This document shows positions 17,307 through 24,649 of a stretch of 64,000 bases of DNA, in pieces; positions within the stretch are counted from its first letter, which is position 1; each line of letters begins with the position of its first letter. The DNA comes from a virus. The stretch is taken from IMG/VR virus record IMGVR_UViG_3300019776_000324, positions 250,001 to 314,000 of that record; one strand, 5' to 3'. A model generated the notes under the pieces. The model was not told the DNA's origin. It saw only the letters and a program-made list of their open reading frames with translations, and did not search any database. The position numbers and the translations under genes were made by a program.

Positions 17307-17783
17307 ATGTCGGAACAAGGAAAAGAAGTGTTAGACGGAGATAAAAAAGAAGACTGGATGAATGCCAAATGGCGTCCAATGATGGGTTGGATGTACATGC
17401 TGGTATGTACAATGGACTTTGTTGTATTCCCAATCCTATGGGGTATCTTACAAACCCTAGGTGGCGGTAAAGTAGAAACACAATGGATGCCAATCACCCT
17501 TCAAGGTGCAGGATTGTTCCATATGGCCATGGGTGCTATTATCGGTGTTGCAGCATTTGGTCGTACACAAGAGAAGTTAGCAGGCGCAAGCCAAGTTGGT
17601 ACAACTGTAGCGGCACCTACACCAAGTTTTGGTAGTTCTTCTGCACCAGCACCAAGTTTTGGCAATGCACCGTTGGGTGGTAATTCAGTAAGCACCGCTC
17701 CTGCGTTTAACAGCGCACCAGCTCCAGCATTTGGTGGTACTAAACCTGTTGCTCCGCCTCCAGCGGCTCAACCAGAACTATAA
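17307..17783 (+). CDS. Holin-like protein, 3-TM family
   Basis: 158 aa, RBS AAAGGAGC. The basic KWRPMMGWMYMLVCTMDFVVFP (residues about 24-45), then a second hydrophobic stretch and MPITLQGAGLFHMAMGAIIGVAAFGR (about 67-92) match the family of three-helix holins first named from gene-transfer agents. The C-terminal 60 residues are Pro/Ala/Ser/Gly-rich (repeated APAPSFG) and likely disordered. Forms the membrane lesion that releases the endolysin (inferred from family and position). Confidence 0.65.
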   Translation: MSEQGKEVLDGDKKEDWMNAKWRPMMGWMYMLVCTMDFVVFPILWGILQTLGGGKVETQWMPITLQGAGLFHMAMGAIIGVAAFGRTQEKLAGASQVGTTVAAPTPSFGSSSAPAPSFGNAPLGGNSVSTAPAFNSAPAPAFGGTKPVAPPPAAQPEL

Positions 17784-17793
17784 GGATAACAAA

Positions 17794-17991
17794 ATGAAAA
17801 AATTAATCGCACTAGTGTTAGTGGCATTTGCAACTACAGCATTTGCTAAAGCAGAAGTCAAAAAGGTTTGCCATACAGACCCAAAAACCAAGAAGGAAGT
17901 GTGTAAGAATGTTAAAACACACAAAAAGGTAGAAGGCACAAAGGTTCCTGAAAAGGCACCAGCACCAGCCAAAAAACTAGCCAAGAAGTAA
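17794..17991 (+). CDS. Small secreted Lys-rich protein
   Basis: 65 aa, RBS AAGGATAAC. Signal peptide MKKLIALVLVAFATTAFA with a cleavage site after residue 18. The mature peptide has two cysteines (VCHTD...KEVCKNV) and a Lys/Pro/Ala-rich tail. Periplasmic role in lysis or envelope binding is possible; no family recognised. Confidence 0.6.
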   Translation: MKKLIALVLVAFATTAFAKAEVKKVCHTDPKTKKEVCKNVKTHKKVEGTKVPEKAPAPAKKLAKK

Positions 17992-18020
17992 TTGACAGTA
18001 CCCCGAGCAGACAGTATAAT
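17992..18020 (+). promoter_or_regulatory. Perfect-consensus sigma70 promoter, TTGACA-17-TATAAT
   Basis: -35 TTGACA at 17992-17997 abuts the upstream TAA stop; 17-bp spacer; -10 TATAAT at 18015-18020. The -10 box lies in the loop of an intrinsic terminator hairpin, so one 55-bp site both ends the lysis-operon transcript and starts the chaperone operon. Confidence 0.85.
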
Positions 18021-18046
18021 TAATATGCTGTCTGCTTTTTCTTTTA
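18006..18046 (+). terminator. Intrinsic terminator whose loop holds the next promoter's -10
   Basis: AGCAGACAG (18006-18014) pairs perfectly with CTGTCTGCT (18028-18036); the 13-nt loop is TATAATTAATATG; the tract TTTTTCTTTT follows. Transcripts initiated at the internal promoter lack the left arm and so escape termination. Confidence 0.75.
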
Positions 18047-18051
18047 TATGA
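18025..18051 (+). CDS. Eight-codon leader ORF coupled to the dnaJ-like gene
   Basis: ATG at 18025, 4 nt after the -10, encodes MLSAFSFI and ends in TGA overlapping the dnaJ-like ATG (ATGA). The dnaJ-like gene has no Shine-Dalgarno sequence, so a leaderless initiation here followed by termination-reinitiation is a plausible way to translate it. Real translation is unproven. Confidence 0.35.
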   Translation: MLSAFSFI

Positions 18052-18836
18052 ATAACTATTACCAAACCTTGGGTGTCAATCGTGATGCCAGCGCCGACGA
18101 AATCAAGCGAGCTTATCGCAAGCTGGCCAGCCAACATCATCCTGACAAAGGTGGCGATAAAACCCGTTTTCAAGAAATACAAAAGGCCTATGAAATCCTA
18201 GGCGATCCACAAAAGCGAGCACAGCACGATAATCCAATGAGTCAGGGCCGTGGATTTAATTTTAATGTCAACAACGGTCAATTTGATTTTGAATCTATAT
18301 TTGATATTTTTGGTGCTCGTTTTCACCATCCTGGTCAACAGCGTCAAAAACAACGAGCCATGATGAGCTTGTGGATTACTCTGCGTGATGCAGTAGTAGG
18401 CGGACAACGCACAGTAAGCATAGGCACACAGCAAGGCACACAAGCAGTAGAAATAGATATCCCGCCAGGAATAAACGAAGGCGAAAGCATTCAGTATCCA
18501 GGAATTGGACCAGGCGGTATTGATTTGATTATTACTTTTAGAGTACACCCAGATCCCAAGTGGGCTCGTCAAGGGCTTACCTTACATACAGAACACCCAG
18601 TTTCTGTTTGGGATCTTATACTAGGTTGTGAAACACCCATTAGAGATATTAATGGTAATGCCTTGAGTTTGACCATTCCTGCTGGCACACAGCCCGGAAC
18701 CATGTTAAGATTGCGTGGCCGTGGAATCACAACAAAACAAGGGCAATCGGGCGACCTGCTGGTTTTGATACAAGCCCGTTTACCAGACAACATTCCAGAA
18801 GAATTACTAACCCAAATTCGCCAAAATCGCAACTAA
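18048..18836 (+). CDS. DnaJ-like co-chaperone without zinc fingers (CbpA type)
   Basis: 262 aa. J domain at residues 1-65 with YYQTLGVNRDASADEIKRAY and the HPD motif (HHPDKGG, about 31-37). A glycine-poor linker precedes the C-terminal substrate-binding domains (about 105-255; IDIPPGINEGESIQYPGIG, LTIPAGTQPGTMLRLRGRG). The CxxCxGxG zinc-finger domain of DnaJ is absent, as in CbpA. Expected to recruit host DnaK. Stands just before a ClpA-like gene that has its own promoter. Confidence 0.85.
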   Translation: MNNYYQTLGVNRDASADEIKRAYRKLASQHHPDKGGDKTRFQEIQKAYEILGDPQKRAQHDNPMSQGRGFNFNVNNGQFDFESIFDIFGARFHHPGQQRQKQRAMMSLWITLRDAVVGGQRTVSIGTQQGTQAVEIDIPPGINEGESIQYPGIGPGGIDLIITFRVHPDPKWARQGLTLHTEHPVSVWDLILGCETPIRDINGNALSLTIPAGTQPGTMLRLRGRGITTKQGQSGDLLVLIQARLPDNIPEELLTQIRQNRN

Positions 18837-18852
18837 TAAGTATTCATATAGA

Positions 18853-18881
18853 TTGCATTTTAATTCGATACATAGTATAAT
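18853..18881 (+). promoter_or_regulatory. Sigma70-type promoter, TTGCAT-17-TATAAT
   Basis: -35 TTGCAT at 18853-18858, -10 TATAAT at 18876-18881. A leader of about 25 nt with AAAGGAAGC precedes the ATG at 18912, so this gene uses a normal Shine-Dalgarno. Confidence 0.7.
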
Positions 18882-18911
18882 AGTGGTACAGGATATTATT
18901 TAAAGGAAGCT

Positions 18912-21191
18912 ATGCAAAACAATCCAGAAATCGAACAAATAGTTGAATCCGCAGTTAAAATTGCCCGTGATCTCAAACACGAGTATGTTTTAACCGAACA
19001 TGTGTTATTGGCATTGATTCGCTATAATCCGTTTAATAAAGTTTTAGAAAAATTTGGCACTGACATTACCATGTTAGACGCCGAGCTCGAATCATATCTG
19101 CATAGCCTAACCAGCTTGGTCACGGACAAGAATGTCCAGCCTAAAAAGACCAATGCACTTGAACGCTGTTTTAATCGTGCCATGACACAGGTTCTGTTTA
19201 CAGGCCGTCGCACAATGACCACAGCTGACTTGTACCTAGCAATGATGGCTGAAAACAATAGCCACGCACACTACTACTTGTTAAAGTACGGTATCAAGAA
19301 ACAGGAGTTTATGGATTTCTGGAACACCAACTACAATCAAGCAGATGCAGTAATCAGCGATCAACAAGCCAACGAAATCCTAACTGAACATTGTACTAAC
19401 CTTACCAAGTTGGCCAATGAAGATCGACTAGAACCAATGATTGGCCGTAGTGACGAACTACAAGAAATGATCACTGTACTAGCCCGTAGATTCAAACCCA
19501 ATGTGATCATGGTAGGTGATCCTGGTGTAGGTAAAACTGCCATCATCGAAGGACTTGCACAAGAAATTGCACAGGGCCGTGTACCTGAGTTTATTCGAGA
19601 CAACGAAGTATGGTCATTAGAAATTGGATCATTGCTTGCTGGTAGCAAATACCGTGGTGAGTTTGAAGAAAAGTTCAAGCAAGTTATCCAAGCATTAGAA
19701 GCCAAGAAGAATTGTATCTTGTTTATTGACGAAGCACACACTATGATGGGTGCTGGTAGTTCCAGCAACAGTAGTCTGGACTTTGCCAACATGCTAAAGC
19801 CGGCTATTACCAAAGGCAACATCAAGGTTGTAGCAAGTACAACTTGGGAAGAATACTACGAGAGCTTTGAAAAGGATCGTGCCCTGATGCGTCGCTTCCA
19901 TCGTGTCAGCATCGACGAGCCAAGCAATGAAGTTACTGAACAGATTCTTATTGGACTCAGTCCACGCTTGGAAAAGTTCCACAATGTGTTAATTGACACT
20001 GATGCTATCACAGCCGCAGTCGAACTGAGTGGCCGCTATATCCATGATCGTAAGAACCCAGACAAGAGTATTGACTTGATTGACGGTGCTTGTGCCAAAG
20101 AGCGTGTAAAAGATCAAGGCAATGTTACTGTTACTCGTGATATGATCATGGCACAGTTGAGTCGTGTAACTGATGTTCCGGTTGATCGACTACAAAATGA
20201 GCGCAGTGCTAATATCCTTGAGCTTGATAGCAATATCAAACAACGCTTGTATGGACAAGATAGCGCAGTAGACGCAGTGCTAGAGCGTGTGTATATCAAC
20301 TTCTCGGGCATTGGCAACAACAAGCGTCCTATTGCCAGCTTCTTGTTCTTAGGACCCACAGGTACAGGTAAAACAGAACTGGCCAAGTTGCTGGCTGAAA
20401 ACTTGGATATGAAACTGCTCAAGTATGACATGAGTGAGTATCAAGAAAAGCACACAGTAAGTAGCTTGATTGGTGCGCCTCCGGGCTATGTGGGCTTTGA
20501 AGATGGCAATGTGGGCGGTGGTAAACTCATCAGTGATGTAAGCAAGAACCCATTTAGTATCTTGTTGTTTGATGAAATTGAAAAGGCTCATCCAGATGTA
20601 ACCAATATCATGTTACAAATGCTAGACGAAGCCCGCATCACAAGTAGCAACGGTAAAACTGTAGATCTCAAGAACTGCATTATTATCATGACCAGTAACT
20701 TGGGTGCCCGCGACAACGAACAAAACAACATTGGCTTTGGACAAAGTTTAGAAAAGACCGGTAGTGAAGATAAAGCAATGAAGGACTTCTTCAAGCCAGA
20801 GTTGCGTAATCGTATTGATCAAGTATGTAAATTTGTCAAACTCGACAGCTTGGCTGTTAAGAAAGTTGTTGTTAAATTTGTTGATGAACTTAAAGTTAGT
20901 TTAGAAGCCAAGAACATTCGTTTAACTTTGACTGAATCTGCTATTGAGTTACTAGCAGAGCAGGGTTACGATAACAAGATGGGTGCTCGTCCGTTAAGTC
21001 GTAAAATTGACGAACTTATCCGTGTGCCATTGAGTAAGCGTATATTGTTTGATCAACTTGAAAATTGCACAATTCATGTGGTCACTCGTGATGGTGCTAT
21101 TGACTTTGTTACTGATGATCCAAACAGTGTACAACCTGTGGTAAACGAGGATGGGTATATAGTTCTTGACCAATTTAAACCTAACATTTAA
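18912..21191 (+). CDS. clpA: ClpA-like AAA+ unfoldase with ClpP-docking loop
   Basis: 759 aa, the usual ClpA length. Clp N-domain at residues 1-145 (EYVLTEHVLLALI). First AAA+ module: Walker A GDPGVGKTA near 201-209, Walker B ILFIDEAHTM near 272. Second module: Walker A GPTGTGKTE near 481-489, Walker B LLFDEIEKAHPD. The loop IGFG near 606-609, after NLGARDNEQNN, corresponds to the IGL/IGF ClpP-binding loop of ClpA/ClpX. No long ClpB-type middle domain. It therefore looks able to feed substrates to host ClpP; its targets are unknown. Confidence 0.88.
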   Translation: MQNNPEIEQIVESAVKIARDLKHEYVLTEHVLLALIRYNPFNKVLEKFGTDITMLDAELESYLHSLTSLVTDKNVQPKKTNALERCFNRAMTQVLFTGRRTMTTADLYLAMMAENNSHAHYYLLKYGIKKQEFMDFWNTNYNQADAVISDQQANEILTEHCTNLTKLANEDRLEPMIGRSDELQEMITVLARRFKPNVIMVGDPGVGKTAIIEGLAQEIAQGRVPEFIRDNEVWSLEIGSLLAGSKYRGEFEEKFKQVIQALEAKKNCILFIDEAHTMMGAGSSSNSSLDFANMLKPAITKGNIKVVASTTWEEYYESFEKDRALMRRFHRVSIDEPSNEVTEQILIGLSPRLEKFHNVLIDTDAITAAVELSGRYIHDRKNPDKSIDLIDGACAKERVKDQGNVTVTRDMIMAQLSRVTDVPVDRLQNERSANILELDSNIKQRLYGQDSAVDAVLERVYINFSGIGNNKRPIASFLFLGPTGTGKTELAKLLAENLDMKLLKYDMSEYQEKHTVSSLIGAPPGYVGFEDGNVGGGKLISDVSKNPFSILLFDEIEKAHPDVTNIMLQMLDEARITSSNGKTVDLKNCIIIMTSNLGARDNEQNNIGFGQSLEKTGSEDKAMKDFFKPELRNRIDQVCKFVKLDSLAVKKVVVKFVDELKVSLEAKNIRLTLTESAIELLAEQGYDNKMGARPLSRKIDELIRVPLSKRILFDQLENCTIHVVTRDGAIDFVTDDPNSVQPVVNEDGYIVLDQFKPNI

Positions 21192-21855
21192 ACCAGTTGT
21201 AAAAGACCAGCTATTTTATAATCGTTACAACTATTGCTTCGGCTTTACCCTGGCCGAAGCAAATTCCATGCGTGGACTGGATCACAAGGTAATTGATTCC
21301 AGACTGGATCAACGAATCGAATGGCGAGAAATTGCTCGACAGCGTTGGCAATCAGTGTTGCACGGAGGATCCACAGGATTAAATCCAATCACTGATCAAG
21401 TCAGAGAAGATTTGCACCGAGTATGTGATATGCTGGCCGATAAAACTTGTAAACTAGTGGTCAGTACAAATTTTGGCTGGGTATATACCAATGATTTAAC
21501 TCTAATAGATCAGCTTAGACAAGTCAGATGTTTGACAAACAAAACCTATACACAAGCTGTGGTCAATCGTCCAAGAAATACTGTACGATTAAAGAGAAGT
21601 ACTTACCAATACAGGAGTTATTTTCACAGTATCAAGTTGTCCACTGTGGAAAAAGAAATAATTAAAAACTTCTTTATTAACCAACAAGAGCATGTTAGAA
21701 CTAGTCCTAGTTTTAAACACTGGCTGTATGAATCGCCCTATTTGCGTGTTCAAGACTATTATTTTATAGATTATACTGGCGATCAGTGGCTAACCATGCT
21801 TAGTTTAATTAGGCCAGGATTAATTCGTAAAACCCAGACAATTATCACTAAATAA
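21166..21855 (+). CDS. Unknown protein, 229 aa
   Basis: Starts at a TTG overlapping the clpA end by 26 nt; the sequence is coherent from there (LTFKPVVKDQLFYNRYNYCFGF). Basic, rich in Arg, Tyr, Phe; no membrane segment or recognised motif. Possible nucleic-acid binder by composition only. Its stop overlaps a late-type promoter. Confidence 0.5.
   Translation: MTNLNLTFKPVVKDQLFYNRYNYCFGFTLAEANSMRGLDHKVIDSRLDQRIEWREIARQRWQSVLHGGSTGLNPITDQVREDLHRVCDMLADKTCKLVVSTNFGWVYTNDLTLIDQLRQVRCLTNKTYTQAVVNRPRNTVRLKRSTYQYRSYFHSIKLSTVEKEIIKNFFINQQEHVRTSPSFKHWLYESPYLRVQDYYFIDYTGDQWLTMLSLIRPGLIRKTQTIITK
21848..21854 (+). promoter_or_regulatory. T4-type late promoter, CTAAATA, 7 nt from the ATG
   Basis: CTAAATA overlaps the upstream TAA stop; ATACACT then ATG at 21862. 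No Shine-Dalgarno; predicted leaderless. Confidence 0.6.
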
Positions 21856-21861
21856 TACACT

Positions 21862-22029
21862 ATGGCAAAATTAATCGAACAAACCCTTATTATTACTGTT
21901 AGCAGAATGGTTCCAAATTCTATTGACAATCCAAACTTACCATTGCATGCAGAAAACATAGCAGAAATTGCTAGTGTTGTAGAAGCATTGGCTGGCGAAA
22001 ATACTCTGGTAGAAATTCAACAAGCATAA
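21862..22029 (+). CDS. Small acidic protein, 55 aa
   Basis: MAKLIEQTLIITVSRMVPNS... to EIQQA. Probably one beta hairpin and one helix. Ends in a TAATG overlap with the next gene. Late-promoter position suggests a virion-associated role; no family recognised. Confidence 0.55.
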   Translation: MAKLIEQTLIITVSRMVPNSIDNPNLPLHAENIAEIASVVEALAGENTLVEIQQA

Positions 22030-22397
22030 TGAATTCTTATACCACTGTAACTTTACTTCCTGCTACAGTTAACGGCACACCATCCGGCAACTATGATGGC
22101 AGTAGCATGGAATTTTATGGTAATAGCTTGCCTGCTGCCAACTACTACAATGGACAAGGCAACTTGCAAACCATTGGATATCGTGTCAGCGACTTTGTAG
22201 GCATCGTTACTATTCAAGCCACACTACAAGATGCTCCAGATCAAAGTCATTGGTTTGATATAGATCATTACGGTGATGGCATCGACCCAGTTAGCAGTTA
22301 TCACACATCATCAGTGATTGGCAATTTTGCTCATGTGCGAGCACATGTCACTGAATTTTCCGCAGGCACTATTACCTTAGTAACAGCAGCATATTAA
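22029..22397 (+). CDS. Probable small virion structural protein, 122 aa
   Basis: TAATG overlap with the upstream gene. Beta-rich composition with FVGIVTIQATLQDAPDQSHWFDI (residues about 58-80) and a C-terminal VRAHVTEFSAGTITLV, the look of small decoration or tail proteins. Expressed from the late-type promoter at 21848. Structural role inferred. Confidence 0.5.
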   Translation: MNSYTTVTLLPATVNGTPSGNYDGSSMEFYGNSLPAANYYNGQGNLQTIGYRVSDFVGIVTIQATLQDAPDQSHWFDIDHYGDGIDPVSSYHTSSVIGNFAHVRAHVTEFSAGTITLVTAAY

Positions 22398-22411
22398 CTT
22401 CAAATAAAATT

Positions 22412-22849
22412 ATGTCCGACACTGTACAGATATCCTGTAAAATCAACACCTCTGATGCGTCAGCACGACTGGGCTTGGAAATTCTAATAGACAACAATGT
22501 AATATTTGATTCTGACCATATTAAAGAAGAAATTGATTTTAGTTACGATTTAAATGATGACGAAGGCGAGCATTTATTAAATTTCGTTTTGAAAAATAAA
22601 ACTGCAACAGACACAGTAGTTGACGCAGACGGAAATATTCTTAAAGATGCCAGATTAATTATTTCAGACTTGGCATTTGATGGAATTAAATTAAATCAAA
22701 TTTTCATTGATCGAGCTGTATATGTTCACAATTATAATAATTCCGGAGACACTATACTGGACAAATTCTATGGTGAAATGGGTTGTAACGGCTCAGTAAA
22801 CCTGGAATTTACCACACCCATATACCTGTGGCTCTTAGAGAACATGTAA
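22412..22849 (+). CDS. Unknown beta-rich protein, 145 aa
   Basis: Alternating pattern typical of an Ig-like or jelly-roll sheet (VQISCKINTSDASARLGLEILID; DIDFSYDLNDDEGEHLLNFVL). No catalytic motif. Follows another presumed structural gene in the same late unit. Confidence 0.5.
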   Translation: MSDTVQISCKINTSDASARLGLEILIDNNVIFDSDHIKEEIDFSYDLNDDEGEHLLNFVLKNKTATDTVVDADGNILKDARLIISDLAFDGIKLNQIFIDRAVYVHNYNNSGDTILDKFYGEMGCNGSVNLEFTTPIYLWLLENM

Positions 22850-22850
22850 C

Positions 22851-22858
22851 CATAAATA
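22851..22858 (+). promoter_or_regulatory. T4-type late promoter, CATAAATA, 7 nt from the ATG
   Basis: CATAAATA then TTAGATT and ATG at 22866; no ribosome binding site. Predicted leaderless. Confidence 0.6.
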
Positions 22859-22865
22859 TTAGATT

Positions 22866-23624
22866 ATGAATTTACTTGTTGTTTACCCTGGCAGATTCCA
22901 CCCATTTCATCTAGGGCATAAAGCCAGCTACGATTATCTTGCAAAAAAATACGGTGCAGATAATGTTTATATTGCCACTAGCGATGTACAGGCTCCTGTA
23001 ACCAGTCCATTTAGTTATGCAGATAAAGTCTCAATGATGACCAAGCTGGGTATTCCTGCAGGTCATATTGTAAAAGTACGCAATCCATATCAAGTAAAAG
23101 AATTAACAGATAATCTTCCTGACCCCGAAAATACAGCACTTATATTTGCTGTGAGTCAAAAAGACATGGCTGGAGATGGTGCTCGATTTAAATTTGGCAC
23201 AAAAAAGAATGGTGATCCCAGCTACATGCAAGCCCTGCCTGAAAATCTTAAAAAATTACAGCCATTGACCAAACATGCTTATGTGGATGTTGCGCCCACT
23301 GTCAACTTCCGTGTAAAAGGCGCAGATGCCAATAGTGCCAGTGAAATTCGCAAGATGTATATTGCTGGAAATGATGCTGACCGTGATCAAATCATAACTG
23401 ATTTATATGGAACTTATTATCCAGAATTGCGTGATATATTTGATGCCAAATTGGGTGCCAGTGAACGAGCACAAAACATAGTTCAAGAAGCTCGCCGTGG
23501 TAATTTAAGTGCAATCAAAGTATTAGAACAATTATTAATATTAGAGCGCCAAGCTCACGCCACAGGTCCTACTGAAGTGCTAGTAGAAGACTATATCGAC
23601 GAAAAAAAGCCTAGGAAAATTTAA
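22866..23624 (+). CDS. HIGH-type nucleotidyltransferase
   Basis: 252 aa. The N-terminus YPGRFHPFHLGH is the nucleotidyltransferase T/HxGH loop (residues about 7-18); ADANSASEIRKMY near 156-168 corresponds to the SxxIR loop. The family transfers AMP or CMP to a phosphorylated acceptor (for example NMN or NaMN); specificity is not readable. The C-terminal 60 residues are helical and end in a charged tail. Expression from a late-type promoter is unusual for a purely metabolic enzyme, leaving open a packaged role. Confidence 0.7.
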   Translation: MNLLVVYPGRFHPFHLGHKASYDYLAKKYGADNVYIATSDVQAPVTSPFSYADKVSMMTKLGIPAGHIVKVRNPYQVKELTDNLPDPENTALIFAVSQKDMAGDGARFKFGTKKNGDPSYMQALPENLKKLQPLTKHAYVDVAPTVNFRVKGADANSASEIRKMYIAGNDADRDQIITDLYGTYYPELRDIFDAKLGASERAQNIVQEARRGNLSAIKVLEQLLILERQAHATGPTEVLVEDYIDEKKPRKI

Positions 23625-23642
23625 CCACACCTGTTATACTCT

Positions 23643-23650
23643 ATTAAATA
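23643..23650 (+). promoter_or_regulatory. Possible late promoter ATTAAATA with a Shine-Dalgarno leader
   Basis: ATTAAATA is followed by 24 nt containing AGAGGAAACC before the ATG at 23675, the conventional T4 late layout. Confidence 0.4.
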
Positions 23651-23674
23651 TCAGACACTTTAATAGAGGAAACC

Positions 23675-24583
23675 ATGGCTGAAAACCAAGCAACACCAAC
23701 AACACAAACACCAGGCAGTAATGTAAATGATGTAACTGAGCAACCACAGCCAGGGCAACAACAAATCCAAGTTAATATTGATTATTTAAAAACTACCCGT
23801 GTGCATATTTGTATGCCGTGTTATGGTGGTATGTTAACAGAATCCTGTTTTATGAGTTACATTAAATGGGCCAATATTTGCCGTCAAATTGGCATTGATT
23901 GGACAATGGAAACAATGACTAATGAAAGTTTAATTAGTCGTGCTAGAAATACATTAACAGCTAAATTCCTACACAATAAAGAATCTACTCATTTGATGTT
24001 TATTGATGCTGACATTGGCTGGGAGCCATGGCACCTGTTGGTAATGTTAAATCGCGATGTGGATGTTATTGGCGGTTTATACCCAATGAAATCATTACCA
24101 GTTAAATGGTGTGTAAATGGCTTTGAAGGCGCTGAAGAAGGCCCAGATGGCCTGCAAGAAGTAAGCAAAACAGGCACAGGCTTTATGCTGATCAAGCGTG
24201 GAGTATTTGAGAAATTAGATGCGCACCCTGCTACCAAACCATTTATGAATGATATCGGCTTGCCTGCAGAATTAAACCCTTACATGAAAACATACTTTGA
24301 CACAGCAGTTCGTGAGAACCGTTACTATTCAGAGGACTGGACATTCTGTGAAAACTGGCGTGACTTAGGCGGTAAAGTTTGGGTAGACAAGCGTGTGTTG
24401 CTCAAGCACACAGGAACTTATGTGTTTGATTATGCAGCTCAAGATCAACTGTATAAAGATCTACACAGTTTAGCCCTGACCAATAACACAGCTCTTGGCG
24501 GTCCTGTTGGCACAGCAGCACCAGTTGATGCTCCTAAACCTGCAGAAGCTAAAGTATTGGCCAGCAAAAAGAAAAAGAAATAA
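23675..24583 (+). CDS. GT-A-type glycosyltransferase-like protein
   Basis: 302 aa, RBS AGAGGAAAC. The first about 35 residues are Gln/Pro/Thr-rich and disordered. The core has VHICMPCYGGM (44-54), NESLISRARNTLTAKFL, LMFIDADIGWEPW (about 106-118, carrying the DxD-type Asp pair), and a late SEDWTFCENWRDLGGKVWVD block. Transfers a sugar from a nucleotide sugar to an unknown acceptor (DNA, virion protein or host glycan). The Lys-rich end (SKKKKK) is odd. A terminator follows. Confidence 0.65.
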   Translation: MAENQATPTTQTPGSNVNDVTEQPQPGQQQIQVNIDYLKTTRVHICMPCYGGMLTESCFMSYIKWANICRQIGIDWTMETMTNESLISRARNTLTAKFLHNKESTHLMFIDADIGWEPWHLLVMLNRDVDVIGGLYPMKSLPVKWCVNGFEGAEEGPDGLQEVSKTGTGFMLIKRGVFEKLDAHPATKPFMNDIGLPAELNPYMKTYFDTAVRENRYYSEDWTFCENWRDLGGKVWVDKRVLLKHTGTYVFDYAAQDQLYKDLHSLALTNNTALGGPVGTAAPVDAPKPAEAKVLASKKKKK

Positions 24584-24606
24584 ACATAATAACCCTGTAT
24601 AACACG

Positions 24607-24634
24607 AGCCGCTTTGATAGCGGCTTTTGTTTTA
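24607..24634 (+). terminator. Intrinsic terminator
   Basis: AGCCGCT (24607-24613), loop TTGAT, AGCGGCT (24619-24625), then TTTGTTTT. It closes the 21.8-24.6 kb unit; a late-type promoter follows within 3 nt. Confidence 0.75.
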
Positions 24635-24636
24635 CA

Positions 24637-24644
24637 AATAAATA
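24637..24644 (+). promoter_or_regulatory. T4-type late promoter, AATAAATA, 5 nt from the ATG
   Basis: AATAAATA then CATCT and ATG at 24650. Drives the presumed internal-head-protein operon; predicted leaderless. Confidence 0.55.
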
Positions 24645-24649
24645 CATCT

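Noticed and set aside
24614-24649. N-terminal extension of the giant protein from a TTG
   Set aside because: The TTG falls in the terminator hairpin loop and upstream of the late promoter; the ATG at 24650 is 5 nt after the promoter box.
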